Positions 11,990-23,400 of a stretch of DNA of 64,000 nt are shown in pieces (positions within the stretch are counted from its first letter, which is position 1; each line of letters begins with the position of its first letter). Made by a program: the position numbers and the translations under genes. Source of the DNA: Apostichopus japonicus (taxonomy: Eukaryota; Echinodermata; Holothuroidea; Aspidochirotida; Stichopodidae); the NCBI RefSeq assembly GCF_037975245.1, contig NC_092575.1, forward strand, positions 13,128,501 through 13,192,500, in the 5' to 3' direction. The notes below the pieces were generated by a model. The model searched no databases. It was not told where the DNA came from and worked only from the letters and a program-made list of their open reading frames with translations.

Positions 11990-13665
11990 GTCTGTTACAG
12001 CTCCCTGGTGTGTTACAGATTTTTCCACATGGCCCCTAATGGGCCATCGTACATCCTCGATTCAGATGGTTCCATTTTTGTTGTTGTGGGTTGAAGTTCC
12101 TTTGTATATCATTGGTGAGTACAATCCGTTGTGAAAATTCACCAAAAGTCCCAAATTTGGAGAAAAGACGGACGTTTAAAATAAAAGTTTGGACATAATG
12201 TCGAAGTATTCTTTTGTTAATGTAATAAATAAATCATGCAAATAAGGTCAAAATAACTCGCAATGTTTAGATGAAAAGTAAACATTTCCGTGTGAACGGG
12301 TTATTTATTCATGTTTCATGTAGGCCACCGTATAACATCTGCAAAAGTATATAGTATTACTCTTGCAGATGGTACGGTTATAATATATAATAAGATAATA
12401 TAATAATAATATAATAATCAGCAGTTATTTTTACGACGCTTAAGCGACCACAAATGTGGAAGAAGCCTGCAATGGCTTATGGATTACAGCTTACACGTCG
12501 AGTGGCTTCCAATTCAACATTTTAACCCAAATTTGGAATCTTTTGAATTTAGAAAGTTATTTCAGATGGGAAATCGTAGATTGCCCTTGGATGAAAAACC
12601 CACCATACTTTGACCCGGCCGCGAATTTTTCCCCCAAACAGGTTTGCAATTACGGAGTTTTCAGCCAATCAGATAGCTCGTGACGTCAGCCTAAAAAATG
12701 ACCATCGCTTGGAAGTTCGAAGACATACACTGAGTTACACACTCACACTTAATTAAGTCTAGTTACGGGGTTTCCCTTCCACACCCACAAATTTTACTTT
12801 TAATGCTTGGATCACGTGCTAACCCAACTTATGATACATATGCTACATTCCGTTGGGTTCGTATGTATGTTATCCAAGATTCGTGAGTCGTTCTATTGCA
12901 ATCGGAATTTCGTTCGTGGAATGGGTAGGCCTACAGTTTAATGTATTATTTTGCTCATCTATATATAATTACCCCTTTCTAAGTTCTCCTGCTTCCTTTG
13001 CTTTCCTTCTCTTTTCATATTTTATATCCTGTCTCTTTCTTTTAAATATATTTCGTTGAATTGAAGCTGTTTTGTTTCTGAACATTATTTTTGTTTATGG
13101 CACTAGCCTTGTATTTCTATTTTTTTCGAGTGGTTTTCGTAGTGTGCTCTTTTACGACTGTATTCATGTACATAATGTTGTTTTTTCTGTACGTAGTATG
13201 AGAAATAAATTTTAATGGGACTGAATTTTAGTGGTTCGCAAAGATGAGTAAGCAACATCAAATGTGGCACCACGGTGCTAATGTTTGCATTACACTCTGA
13301 CGATCCCCATGGTTAATGATTGAAGCATGACACAAGAGTTATGTCTTTTCCATTAAAGGAAAAATACAAACGCGTCAGTTGTCACACTAAGATTTCGATA
13401 AAGCTCTGGCCGTTTTTCCCCTTCAATTCTCAGCCGTTTTTCCTTATACCGTTTCTGAACTGTTTTCTTTTCCAGAGAATGAAGTGCGTACTGCACAGGC
13501 ATATCACGGTCATGATCACGTGATCAGTCCCAATACGGATTCCCTTCATTGGGTTACGTTTCGCAAAATCTGATTGTTTTATGTGTCTTTTTTACGTGAA
13601 TCGTGATAATTATCTATAGATATATCAACTCATGATCAAGTAAGTTAGTATAGCACCATTTTCAG
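11990..13665. other. Intergenic, nothing recognised
   Basis: Open frames near 12456-12683, 12853-13059 and 13320-13523 are AT-rich, lack recognisable domains and have no supporting splice context. I treat this as non-coding. Confidence 0.5.
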
Positions 13666-13982
13666 CAGTGGCGGAGATAGGGGTATTGGTCAAGGGGCGC
13701 TTTCGACACTATCTAAGCGGAGCGCCACTCCAGGTTGGCGCGGAGCGTACAGAAATTTTTGAGTAAAGTTACTCCCTAGATCGCCGGAAATAACCTTTTC
13801 CGAGCATTGCTAATTTGCAGATAATGTGACAAATTCAATAGGTAGATGAGAGCACAACAAAAAAAGTCAATTAATGCGAATAAGTTAAAAGTGGTAAAAA
13901 GCTGAAAAGGGCGCCAGCAGTACATTTGAGTCCGTCAGGGGGCATCCGCCCCCCCCCTGACTATATGGACGCTCCGCCACTG
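13666..13982. mobile_element. Short TIR element (MITE), 317 bp
   Basis: The ends are perfect 11-bp inverted repeats, cagtggcggag and ctccgccactg. The flanks attttcag and tttttgag match at six of eight bases, fitting a worn 8-bp target duplication as in hAT-type elements. The interior holds the motif aagcggagcgccactccagg, in inverse orientation to the same core at 4540-4600, 5770-5805 and 40550-40590. Confidence 0.75.
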
Positions 13983-15006
13983 TTTTTGAGGCTAGTCTCT
14001 GTCTTGGTGATCGGACTTTTTCAAGTTAGCATAAACATTTAAGCTGCCTTTTCGTGCAAACCAAAGGTGGGGGGGGGGGGGGGGTGGAACTGTTGTAACT
14101 TACTCGATCATAGCGTTACGGAAGTAAATACAGTGTCATTTACAAGCATGATGAAGCATGGCAATTGACGTAACCAATGGTTTTGGCTACTATATATTCA
14201 AAATTGATACTTTATGTTAAAAAGAAAATGCAGGGGGAAATGCAATACAAGAAATGGAAACGATTGTTTCATATTCGATGAACCGTAAATGTACTAGTCG
14301 TACTTGACACGGAACGGATGCATTTTAAATTCATGTGCTATTAAACCACGGGTGTATTCATGTCAAATTCTTGTTAAAGTTATGTCGTTATTCATGGACA
14401 AATTTACCAAGCCAGATTTTTTTCATCCGCGATTTCCTTTAGAGATAATCATACATATCTCAACAAATTCTTGCAAAATCTTTCATATTATAAGTTATAA
14501 AATCTCAAAGTAAACATACTGCCGATTGTTACATTGGTAAGTCCATGGGCGCAGATCCTGGTGGGGACAGCGGGACGCGTCCCCACCAATTTTTTCAGTG
14601 GTGGGAACATGATATACCATGTCCCCACCAATTTGTCTTGACCAAACGCTGCATTTCAAATTCCCCTGTATTGAACTTTGGCGCAGTTTGATCCAGCATT
14701 GTGCAAATGACAAGTTATAAAAGACGATAATGATTACTATTGACATGGGCGGCGATCATTGGGGGGCGGGGGGATATGTCCCCCAATATTTTAGGTGGGG
14801 GGATATAGTATATAATATCCCCCAATATATTGTGGCATAGTTTTTCTTTTGTATAAATAGAAAATAATGCGTGAAATTATTTATCCAAATCATATTTGGC
14901 GGTGGCTAAACTTCATTCAGCACATGCTGCATGAGGTAAATGGCTCTTCGTGGTCGTTTTTGTGACTTGTGACCGTATAGCATGTTGTCACTCATGATTA
15001 TTAACA
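13983..15006. other. Intergenic with two TIR-element end fragments
   Basis: Fragments starting catgggcg at about 14544 and 14748 carry ccccaccaat and cccccaatat repeats. The second closely matches the left end of the element at 40305. No second ends were found. No gene is seen. Confidence 0.5.
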
Positions 15007-15410
15007 ATTTCTAGAAGTCAAGGGAACCTGGCTTTGAGATTAGATCAAGTCATTAACGTTTATGCCTATAGCCGAGGAAACGTGCCGTCACCCTGCCCCC
15101 CCCCCCTTCTTCCTCCCGCACTACCACCACAATTTTTTTATATTGCTCAAAAAAGATAAATTAAGTAAAAGGTACTTAAAAGTGCTCTTTTGTAAAATAT
15201 AAAGAAGTATCGGCTACTAGTGAAACGCATGTGTGTAAATGCCTATTGTTACAGTATATCTTCTTTCTTTTCCCCCATTGGATCTCATGTTGTTTTTTGG
15301 CCAGTGTACCCTTTCTTGATCAGTGTATAACCGTAGAAATTTTGAGAGACTGGAGCTGAAATGTTTTCTTCTTTTCCAAGCAATAACGGTACAATATGAT
15401 AACATGTAGC

Positions 15411-15879
15411 ATGTATGTATGTGTGTATGTATGTATGTATGTATGTATGTATGTATGTATGTATGTATGTATGTATGTATGTATGTATGTATGTATGTAT
15501 GTATGTATGTATGTATGTATGTATGTATGTATGTATGTATGTATGTATGTATGTATGTATGTATGTATGTATGTATGTATGTGTGTGTGTGTATGTATGT
15601 ATGTATGTATGTATGTATGTATGTATGTATGTATGTATGTATGTATGTATATTAGATCCTCCTGCAAGCAGGAACTCGCGAAGAAGCCTCATTGGCTTAT
15701 CAAAGCCGCAAGCTGACCGAAGTCAGTCTCTCACATTCATATTTAACGTCCATGATTAGGAATTGTTAATTGTCAACAACTCTGTAACTGGACGACATAC
15801 ATTAATCTGGGAGTGACTCGAACCGGGGACCTTATGATTGAAAGGCACCGGGTGTTAACCACTGAGCTAACACTCCATT
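15411..15879 (-). repeat. tRNA-derived SINE with expanded ATAC/ATGT tail
   Basis: On the minus strand the head near 15879-15800 has TTAGCTCAGTGGTTAACACC (A box) and GGTTCGAGTC (B box). The body and the CTTCGGTCAGC tail domain follow. The 3' tail is a tetranucleotide run at about 15411-15650, plus-strand ATGT with one GTGTGTGT interruption. ACATGTA at 15402-15408 and 15880-15886 fits the target duplication. The left copy of the segment is empty at about 2595. Confidence 0.85.
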
Positions 15880-16701
15880 ACATGTAAACATGTAAATATA
15901 AAAAATCAAACGTCAGAGATCAAATTTTACACACCTCAGATCATAAGGCCTACTTAAAAACTAGGCAGAAGGTAAGTGCGTCGATTGCAAATGGTAAAGG
16001 AGGTGAACGCTAACGGTGTTTTGAATTTTGCAACTGACTGTAATAACGGAATTCGATGACTTGTTTTGATAGGCTGTAACATCTACAACATCTACGCCCT
16101 ACATGATTCCTTCAATGATGTTTCAAATTTTCGATATGATTTGTCATAGATGAAATAATTGAAACATAGTGGTGTACCGCAAGGAAAATGAATTGGATTA
16201 AATTTTACTGTCAATGTTTAAGCTTCAGTGTAAGTTCTTTTGTGTGTAATCGATTAAATAGGGGGCCAACAGAGAGCAGAAATATAAGATACCGAGTCAC
16301 TGTAAATTAGTAAACCTGACCAGGCTATATTATACCAGGGGCGGATCCAGGATTTTGAGAAAGGGGGGGGCCGACATCCCGATGGTAGCACTTTAGTGAT
16401 CTGCGTCCTGGGGGAGGGGTCTAGGAAATTTATGGTTAATTGTGAGTGCTAAGATGCAAAATGGTGAAACATTTCGCCAAAAACTAGAAAAACCAGAAAC
16501 GTTGCAGACACGCTTTTTTGTGCACATATTTTTTCTCGATAGACACATATTTAACAACGCTCAACAGTGCATGTACAATGGATACACTATTATTGCGTCG
16601 ATTCGTTTTTTCTTTTGCGCGAAAATTATGACACCAGATTCACCCCAAGAAAAAACATAAAACAAGATATATTCAATGAGATAATTATGATATACTTATT
16701 A

Positions 16702-18268
16702 ATGAAAGGGGGGTGTAGGCGGTTTTACACTATCTAACGCAACGTAGTCGCCAAGAACCTGAAGTATTTTTAAGGGAGGGCCCGATAATAAGCGGAAACG
16801 GATCACCGACCGAAAAAATATCGGAATTTGTGGACTATTTCTTGCTTCCTATTGTATTAAAACAAAGCACCTATGTGAAAGACACAAATCACATTCTGAA
16901 AATTGTGGAAGCCACCCCGTTACCAAAAGCAGTAGTACTTGCTACACTCGATGTCGTCGCCATGTATACCAATACTCCCCAAGAGGAGGCATTAGATATA
17001 TGTCAAGAAGTCTATGAAAAGGCGGAAAAAAGCGAATATGGAATAAATAAAATATCTTCCATATCCATGTGCAAACTAATTGAACTTATTTTTAACAAGA
17101 AACTGTTTCGAGTTCAATAACCAATTCTATCTACAAAAGATCGGTTGCGCCATGGGTAGCCAAGCCTCTCCGGAAATCTGTGATATCGTCATGCATAGAC
17201 TGGAAAATCAGATTTTACCGACAGATAATAAAATCTTAAAATGGCTCCGCTATAGAGATGAAATTCTATTGCTTTACGACGGTTCACCTCAGGAACTTGA
17301 ACAACTAGTAAACAGGCTGAATGAAATTCACCGCTTCTTAAAGTTTACGGTAGAAATATTACACACCGAGGTAACATACCTAGATTTGAAAATCTTCAAA
17401 GGTCCAAGGTTTGAAACCAATGGGTTATTAGACACCAAAGTCTACACCAAACCCACGGAAACCTTCCAATACCTCGACAGAAACTCTGCACACCCACTTG
17501 CCACTTTTAAAGGCTTTATTAAAGGGGAAGTCTTACGATACGCACGTCTATTTAACAATGAGACTGATTTCTTACATAAAAAGAATGCGTTCACAGAGAA
17601 ACTCTTACTCCGTAACTATAAGAGGAAATTGCCTCAGCCACGAAAGGCATAAAATTTGAAAACCGTGGGCAATACCTCACTACCAAACCTAAACAAAAGG
17701 AACCACCAGTGGTGTTCAAGCTTACCTATACACCCCATATCAAAACCACGCATTTGAAAAATGTACTTTTGAAACATTGGCACTTAATCTCGCAACACGC
17801 GGACAGGGGCGTAGCAAAGGTTTTTTTGTTGGGGGGGGGGTGTGGAGGATTTGATTTGCCGACGGATCTGGAAGATGTGACTGAAATGGGGGAGGGGTCT
17901 AAGGGGAGGGGTGTCCCCCTCCCCCTTTGGAAAATTTTTAGTTTTGAAACGTCCTTAGATGCAATCTGGTGCATATTTTAAGTCAAATTTGGCACCGTAG
18001 AATTTCCATTTCGATATTATTTTTATGGCAGTCGGCAGAAGAAGTTATAAAGTTTGAGAGCAGAAACCGGTCTAGTTGGTCATAAGAACCTACACTAGTC
18101 TCTCCTACTATTAACAGTACACTCAATTCACCTAATAGGTGCAATTATGTTTCACCACGAGGAGCATGCTATAAGTTCATGTTCCTCGGGCCCTCCCTTA
18201 AAAATACTTCAGGTTCTTGGCGACTACGTTGCGTTAGATAGTGTAAAACCGCCTACACCCCCTTTCAT
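16702..18268. repeat. Inverted repeat of about 80 bp flanking the Penelope-like ORF
   Basis: About 16702-16785 (aatgaaaggggggtgtaggc through tttttaagggagggcccga) is the reverse complement of about 18188-18268. The right arm contains ccctcccttaaaaatacttc. The arms enclose the RT fragment. The left arm runs into the RT reading frame, so an inverted copy of the element's own 5' part is more likely than independent TIRs. Confidence 0.85.
16770..17805 (+). pseudogene. Penelope-like element reverse transcriptase, frameshifted
   Basis: The first frame reads GPIISGNGSPTEKISEFVDY from about 16779, then LATLDVVAMYTNTPQEE, typical of Penelope-like RT finger and palm regions. It ends at 17120. The next frame (about 17080-17652) continues with GCAMGSQASPE, RYRDEILLLYDG, TYLDLKIFKG and TKVYTKPTETFQYL. 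A single inserted base near 17107 explains the break. A third frame (about 17653-17803) keeps family-like sequence (HLKNVLLKHWHL). The palm motif is YRDE where YxDD is expected, so a catalytic Asp is replaced by Glu. No GIY-YIG endonuclease is visible; a caggggcgtagc element end interrupts at about 17806. Confidence 0.85.
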
Positions 18269-20371
18269 TCAGATAATTATGATATACTTGCTAACTGTGC
18301 ATTGATTTTCCCTGACAGTAATATTCAGCACTATAGTACTGAGCCGTATCTAATTAATACGTGATGTCGCGTAGGCCTGATAATTGCCTTAGTTTCAAAT
18401 TTGGAATAAAAACGATCGCGTTTCAGGGAAGAGCAGCTGGATATATATTAGGCTTTTCTTTCACCAAGTTATGCCTATTAGGAATTTGAAGTACTCCCAC
18501 ATAAAAAAAAAACGCAACTGATTTCCAAAAAGGGGGGGCCGGGGCCGGGTCGGCCCCCCCCCCTGGATCCGCCCCTGTATACTGCTCTCCAGCAAATATA
18601 TCGCAGAACAAAGAATGGAAGAATTTAACAGAAATGTATTGTTATTACTATTTGGGGGGTGGGAGACGGTCGTCCAAAGGCATGGGTTACCCCCTTTCCC
18701 CTGCCCGGCCCTCCTCTTTCTTTTTCATTTACGGGCATGTTTATCAGAGGTAACAGCTGCACAAACCTGTCTAATGGCACATAAAACCTTTTTCATGTAG
18801 CATATCAACTGACCCTGAAACTGGTCAGTTTTATGAGCTGTTATCGATCTGTGCTGTACACCTGTTTGACGGTAGCAGCCATTAAGAGCAGCCCCTAACA
18901 GCAGCCAATGGTGTTTACATCAACGTTACGCGCCATTGGCCACTGATGTTTGTACACTGTGACGAGAGCTGGGTACGCTGTTGCGGGAAAGTGGATCCCC
19001 AGCAGCCACTATAAGGGTAGACTAAATTAGCGGACATAACAAGACTGTTACTTTTTCTTACCTGTTTTAAAACGATAATAATTCACGCTATGCATACTGT
19101 TAAAGGCCGAAAATGGCACCATAATAGAGATGAGATGTTGTTCTCTCATGTGATATAAGTCAGGATGATTTCTGCATCCATAGTCAACTTAAACTTGTGA
19201 TCCTACCAAAACTTGTAGAGAAAGGCGTAAATTGCGGCAATTTTTATACTAATTTGTTTTGTTTTTCCCCCCAAATGTCTAAACAATTAATTTATGAGGA
19301 TATGCAACAGTCAAGAGAGGTACAATGGCGAAGTTAAGTTATTCCTCTTACACGTGGTATTAAAAAAAAAACACGGTCAGTAACACTTTGATTAATCGAA
19401 AATCGATGCTACGAAACCGTTCGATCCTAACGGGAAATGAATAAAATGGGAATGAATAGAATTCGCTTGAAACACACGGTCATGTGTTATGATCTAAACT
19501 GCGTATTAATTTCAAAATCGATTAATTTGAGTTATCGACCTAGTTAAGAGGTCCGCTTGCGGCACCACATAAACTGAGTAGAAATGTTGCTCTTTTACGT
19601 GGTATACCTCTACTATCGGTAACAAAACCGATTTCTTGACCAAAAGTGGCATTAAAGTTTTAACACCGATACGGACCCTCTCTAAACGCGCTGTATATAC
19701 GTAATGTGTAATAATCCAAAAATTGATTTAATTGTTTTTTTCTTTTAAATCGATTAATTTGAGTAATCGACCTTAATGAGATATCCAGTTTGCACCAAAT
19801 TAAATTAGAAATGTTGCTCTTTCACGTGGTATATCTCTACTATCGGTAACAAAACCTTTAACAGGTAAATACCTTTCTTATTTATGCACTAATTGAACAA
19901 CACACTCGACCGCAGTGTCAGTTATAACACACACGACCGCAGTAGCAGTACTGTGTGTCATGTCTTACTGTCCTTTTTCTCTTAGTGGCTGCTGCTAGTG
20001 TCTGCTGTTAGAGGCTGCTACCTTCAATGAGGCGTGCTGTACGTTTGGCAGCAAGACAGGGCGATCTCCAAAAACGCACGTCAAATTTTCTCGAAAATTG
20101 GTCCATTCGCGACCGATTTTGAGGCCAAAGCCACCCAAAAATATTAACTTGTGCAATCAAGCACAAGTAAGAGCTACTTTCAAGTTATTTGTTTGTGTTT
20201 GCATCACCTATTTTCTTATTAATATCTTATAGTTTTACAAGAACTTAATTTTTCTTCAACATGGCGTTCTGATCTTTCCAGTTCGAATAATGTGTCCTGT
20301 TAAAGCAAAATCATCTCCAGTTGGAGTATTCAGGCTTCAAGCCTTTAATTTTTTAGTCGAGAATAGGTCTA

Positions 20372-20450
20372 ATGGCCAAGGAGGGAAAAGATATGGACAA
20401 GAAATTAAGTTCCAGAAATGGGTCCGTTGCGCCGGAGGCGAAGGGGAAAG
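20372..20450 (+). CDS. RNF10: RNF10 exon 1 (residues 1-26, phase 1 end)
   Basis: Starts ATG, ends GGGAAAG before donor GTGAGA. The first ten codons are shared with the duplicated fragment at 6437. Confidence 0.85.
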
Positions 20451-23400
20451 GTGAGATAATGTGTTACTGTGTTAGGCTAAGTTAACAACTAATCATACGT
20501 TACAACAGTGTAAGCTTCTGTTACGTAAGACTCAGCCTAAGGTTAGCCCTAGCCTACACGAAAATGCGATAATTCGAGGATATAACGTAAGTGACACCAT
20601 GAAAGCATTTATAAGTTACCGCCTTATAACTAGCCCAGCCCGTGTCTAACTTTTTTGCACAGTAAAGGTGGTGTCAGGTGGTAACTTTTACTCAGGAAAG
20701 CTAGATTTACTCATAGCCATCATGCTGCAAGGTTTTCACATGCAAAATCCAAATTAGCCTCGGCCTAACCAGGTATAAAAGTATTGAACAATATTCTGGG
20801 CAGAATGATACTCAGAACTCCATTTCATCCTTCAGATCAACAAATGTTTTAGTTGTACAGTACTTTTGAAATTCAAAATGCTAAATAAATTCCCTTTGAA
20901 ATGTTTCGACAACCCTCCATAGTTTTAGGGGCAACCCTAAAAGATATTCCCCCCTTTAAATACAAGGGCTGTAGTACACAATAGGTCTATCTTCATAATT
21001 GTACTGCTTGGAAAGACTGAATTTAAGTTTGCTATTAAACATGAATGGTTGTTTTTCTTTCAGTTTGACTTAGAACAGAACTTTGAATTTAAACAAGGCT
21101 TCAAAATCAAAACGGTTGAGGAAAAGGATGCATCTTGTAACATTGTAACTCAAATGGATGTGAATGATTTCTAAATAATGTCTAAATAATGTCTAAATAA
21201 TGTCATAACAGACAGGAGTTGAGGGGTATGTTGGAAATTTAAATAAAGGTGTATCAATTTTTTTTTGCTGGAAGGACTAGTATTCCATAAATTTGAGATT
21301 AATATATTTTTCTGTCTCGCTCTTTTGTGCCAATATCAGACTATAATGGAAAGAGTAACAGCAATAGACACCAGCGCTTCCATGGTAAAAGGAGGGAACC
21401 ATGGTCCGCAGATGGCAATCTGCAACCAAAGTACCAACCTCCAGTACCGAAACCAAGAAACAAGTCCTTCGAAAAGAGGGTTCGTGGTAATCAGAATTGG
21501 TCTGGGAGACGTGATGAGGTCAGTAAAATGGTAACTGTACGAGAAATCACGTCCTCAGGATGTCGTGAAACATTTTGTTCTTGAATTGTCATTTTAAATC
21601 ATTGAAGTTGGAAGGACCATGAAATTACTGTTAAGTTACCAATGTTGGAAATTGAATCTTGGCTCCATAATTTTTCAGTGTGTATCTATGTTTGGTTTGT
21701 GCTGAATCTGATTGTGTTCCTTGGCTTACTGTACACATATATCTATGTTCACTGTTATTATTAGCTTTTGTTATGAGCTTTTATTAGCAGTTTTGCTATC
21801 GGGTACTGTAAGATACAGAAGTGTGTGACGTCAGTTCTAATGACAATATAGATGTTAGACACTTGATGACATCACATTGTAATAATCCACGAGTACAATA
21901 CATACAGTACTTAGCTAATTGAACTGGGCTGAAAAGTACACCAAATAAGCAATTATGCTGCCATTTTGGTATTTATATAATGTCATTGAGTGAAGCTAGA
22001 CCGATTTTGGTTCTGGTCGTAGCTTGGCTTTTGCCTCCTGGTAGCTGTATGTGAAGTTATCCAACAGTTAAGTGGTTGGGGATGTTTCTTCTTTTTCTTT
22101 TAGCACGTTCATGAATTTATGTAAAATTTGATGACTTGACTATCATATTCCATTTTTGTGTTTTCAGGTGACACAGGCTCAGAGGGCTGAATTTGGTTCA
22201 GCCCTCCCGCAAGGGTCCAAGAAGATAAACTTAAATCATCTGTTGAACTTCAAACTTGAACCAAGAGGAGGGCAGCAGCACCATGGCAGAACAAGTAACA
22301 GAGGCCAGTGGAGCACTCGTAACAAGTGGGGCAGTTACAAGCATACCAGATACAACAAGGAGCAATTTCTACAGGCCAAGTAAGTTTGTATTTTAACATC
22401 AGAATCTTTACAGTTTGTGGCACAAATGTAATGAAAACTTGGTCATATTTTGTTTATATTACTTCAAAATCTCCAATTAAGAGCTCAGTAAGATGAAAAA
22501 AGGAATATGTCTCAGACACATTTTTAGCTCATACCAGCATGCTGGTGTGAGCTATTGTTACAGTGCGGCGTCTATCACTCTATCACTCTATCCGTTAACA
22601 ATGAGTAAAACCGCTCCCACTCGCACAGTGTTTGATGGAATTTCATGAAACTTGGACACAAGGACCATTGGGTATAGGGCCATCAGAGATGGTCCAAAAT
22701 TTGGGGCCAAAGGTCACCTGTGGGCCGTAATGGGCCATTTTGTGGAAATACGCAAAATGCTTCTTCTCCTACAGATTCCATGGTACAAATGTTGAGGGTT
22801 TGTCACGATAGTGCTATGGTAGTTTTACCTTCAGGGTGTTCATGAATTTGAGATCAAAGATCAACTAGGGGTCTTTTGTGGCCCGGGCCGCGGCCCTATA
22901 TTTTCAAATTGCTCCTGTTCGTACAGTGTTTGGCCAATTACAATGAAACTTGGTCACAATGTTCCTCGGGATGAGAGTTACCAGGGGTGTTCGGAAAATT
23001 GAGGTCAAAGGTCATTTAGGGGGTCATCGGGGGTCATTCTTTGTAATATTTTCAAATATCTCAATCTCCTCAAGATTTTGATGGATCATATTCAAAGTTG
23101 AACTGATGATTGTTGGATTGTGTATGAATAAGGTGATGCCTAAAAAATTTTGGTCAAAAGTTAATTTATTACAATTAATCCCCATTGTTTAAAAAAATCT
23201 GAGCCTTCACTTTTTGCCAAAGCTCCTTTAATTTGTCTCCCAATCCCTGCAGTGTTTGTTTACATTTGTGGTTAAGCTCTGCAGAGGCTGTTAGTGGAAT
23301 TAAAGCAGGACTGGGAGTTGTTATTAACTGTTGAACTGTAAGCATGAGAGCCCTATAGCCAATCAGCACTTGCCGATTCTTATAAGTCTTTGAGCCTGAG

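Larger units (their letters stand above)
16336..18577. mobile_element. TIR DNA element carrying a nested Penelope-like fragment
   Basis: The ends are perfect 16-bp inverted repeats: caggggcggatccagg at 16336 and cctggatccgcccctg ending at 18577. The 5-bp target duplication is TATAC (16331-16335 and 18578-18582). The left duplication copy has the unoccupied site (ctatattatactgctctcc near 3030-3048) with TATAC once, so insertion postdates or is polymorphic to the duplication. No transposase is seen; the interior is mainly the Penelope-like fragment. Confidence 0.85.
15007..20402 (+). repeat. Right copy of segmental duplication (contains RNF10 5' region)
   Basis: Partner of 1827-6468. It runs into the intact RNF10 gene and stops after codon 10 of exon 1. 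It holds a SINE with a long ATGT tail, the nested transposon 16336-18577 and an extra block at about 18655-19007. It also holds a local tandem duplication in which about 19494-19630 resembles about 19700-19860 (atcgattaatttgag and ctactatcggtaacaaaacc occur in both). Confidence 0.9.

Noticed and set aside
15396-15759. Several long open frames of repeating MYVC or HTYI residues
   Set aside because: They are translations of the ATGT/ATAC microsatellite on both strands, which is the expanded tail of a SINE.
21061-21175. An extra RNF10 exon
   Set aside because: It has a plausible acceptor but contains a stop, and exon 1 already joins exon 2 in phase.
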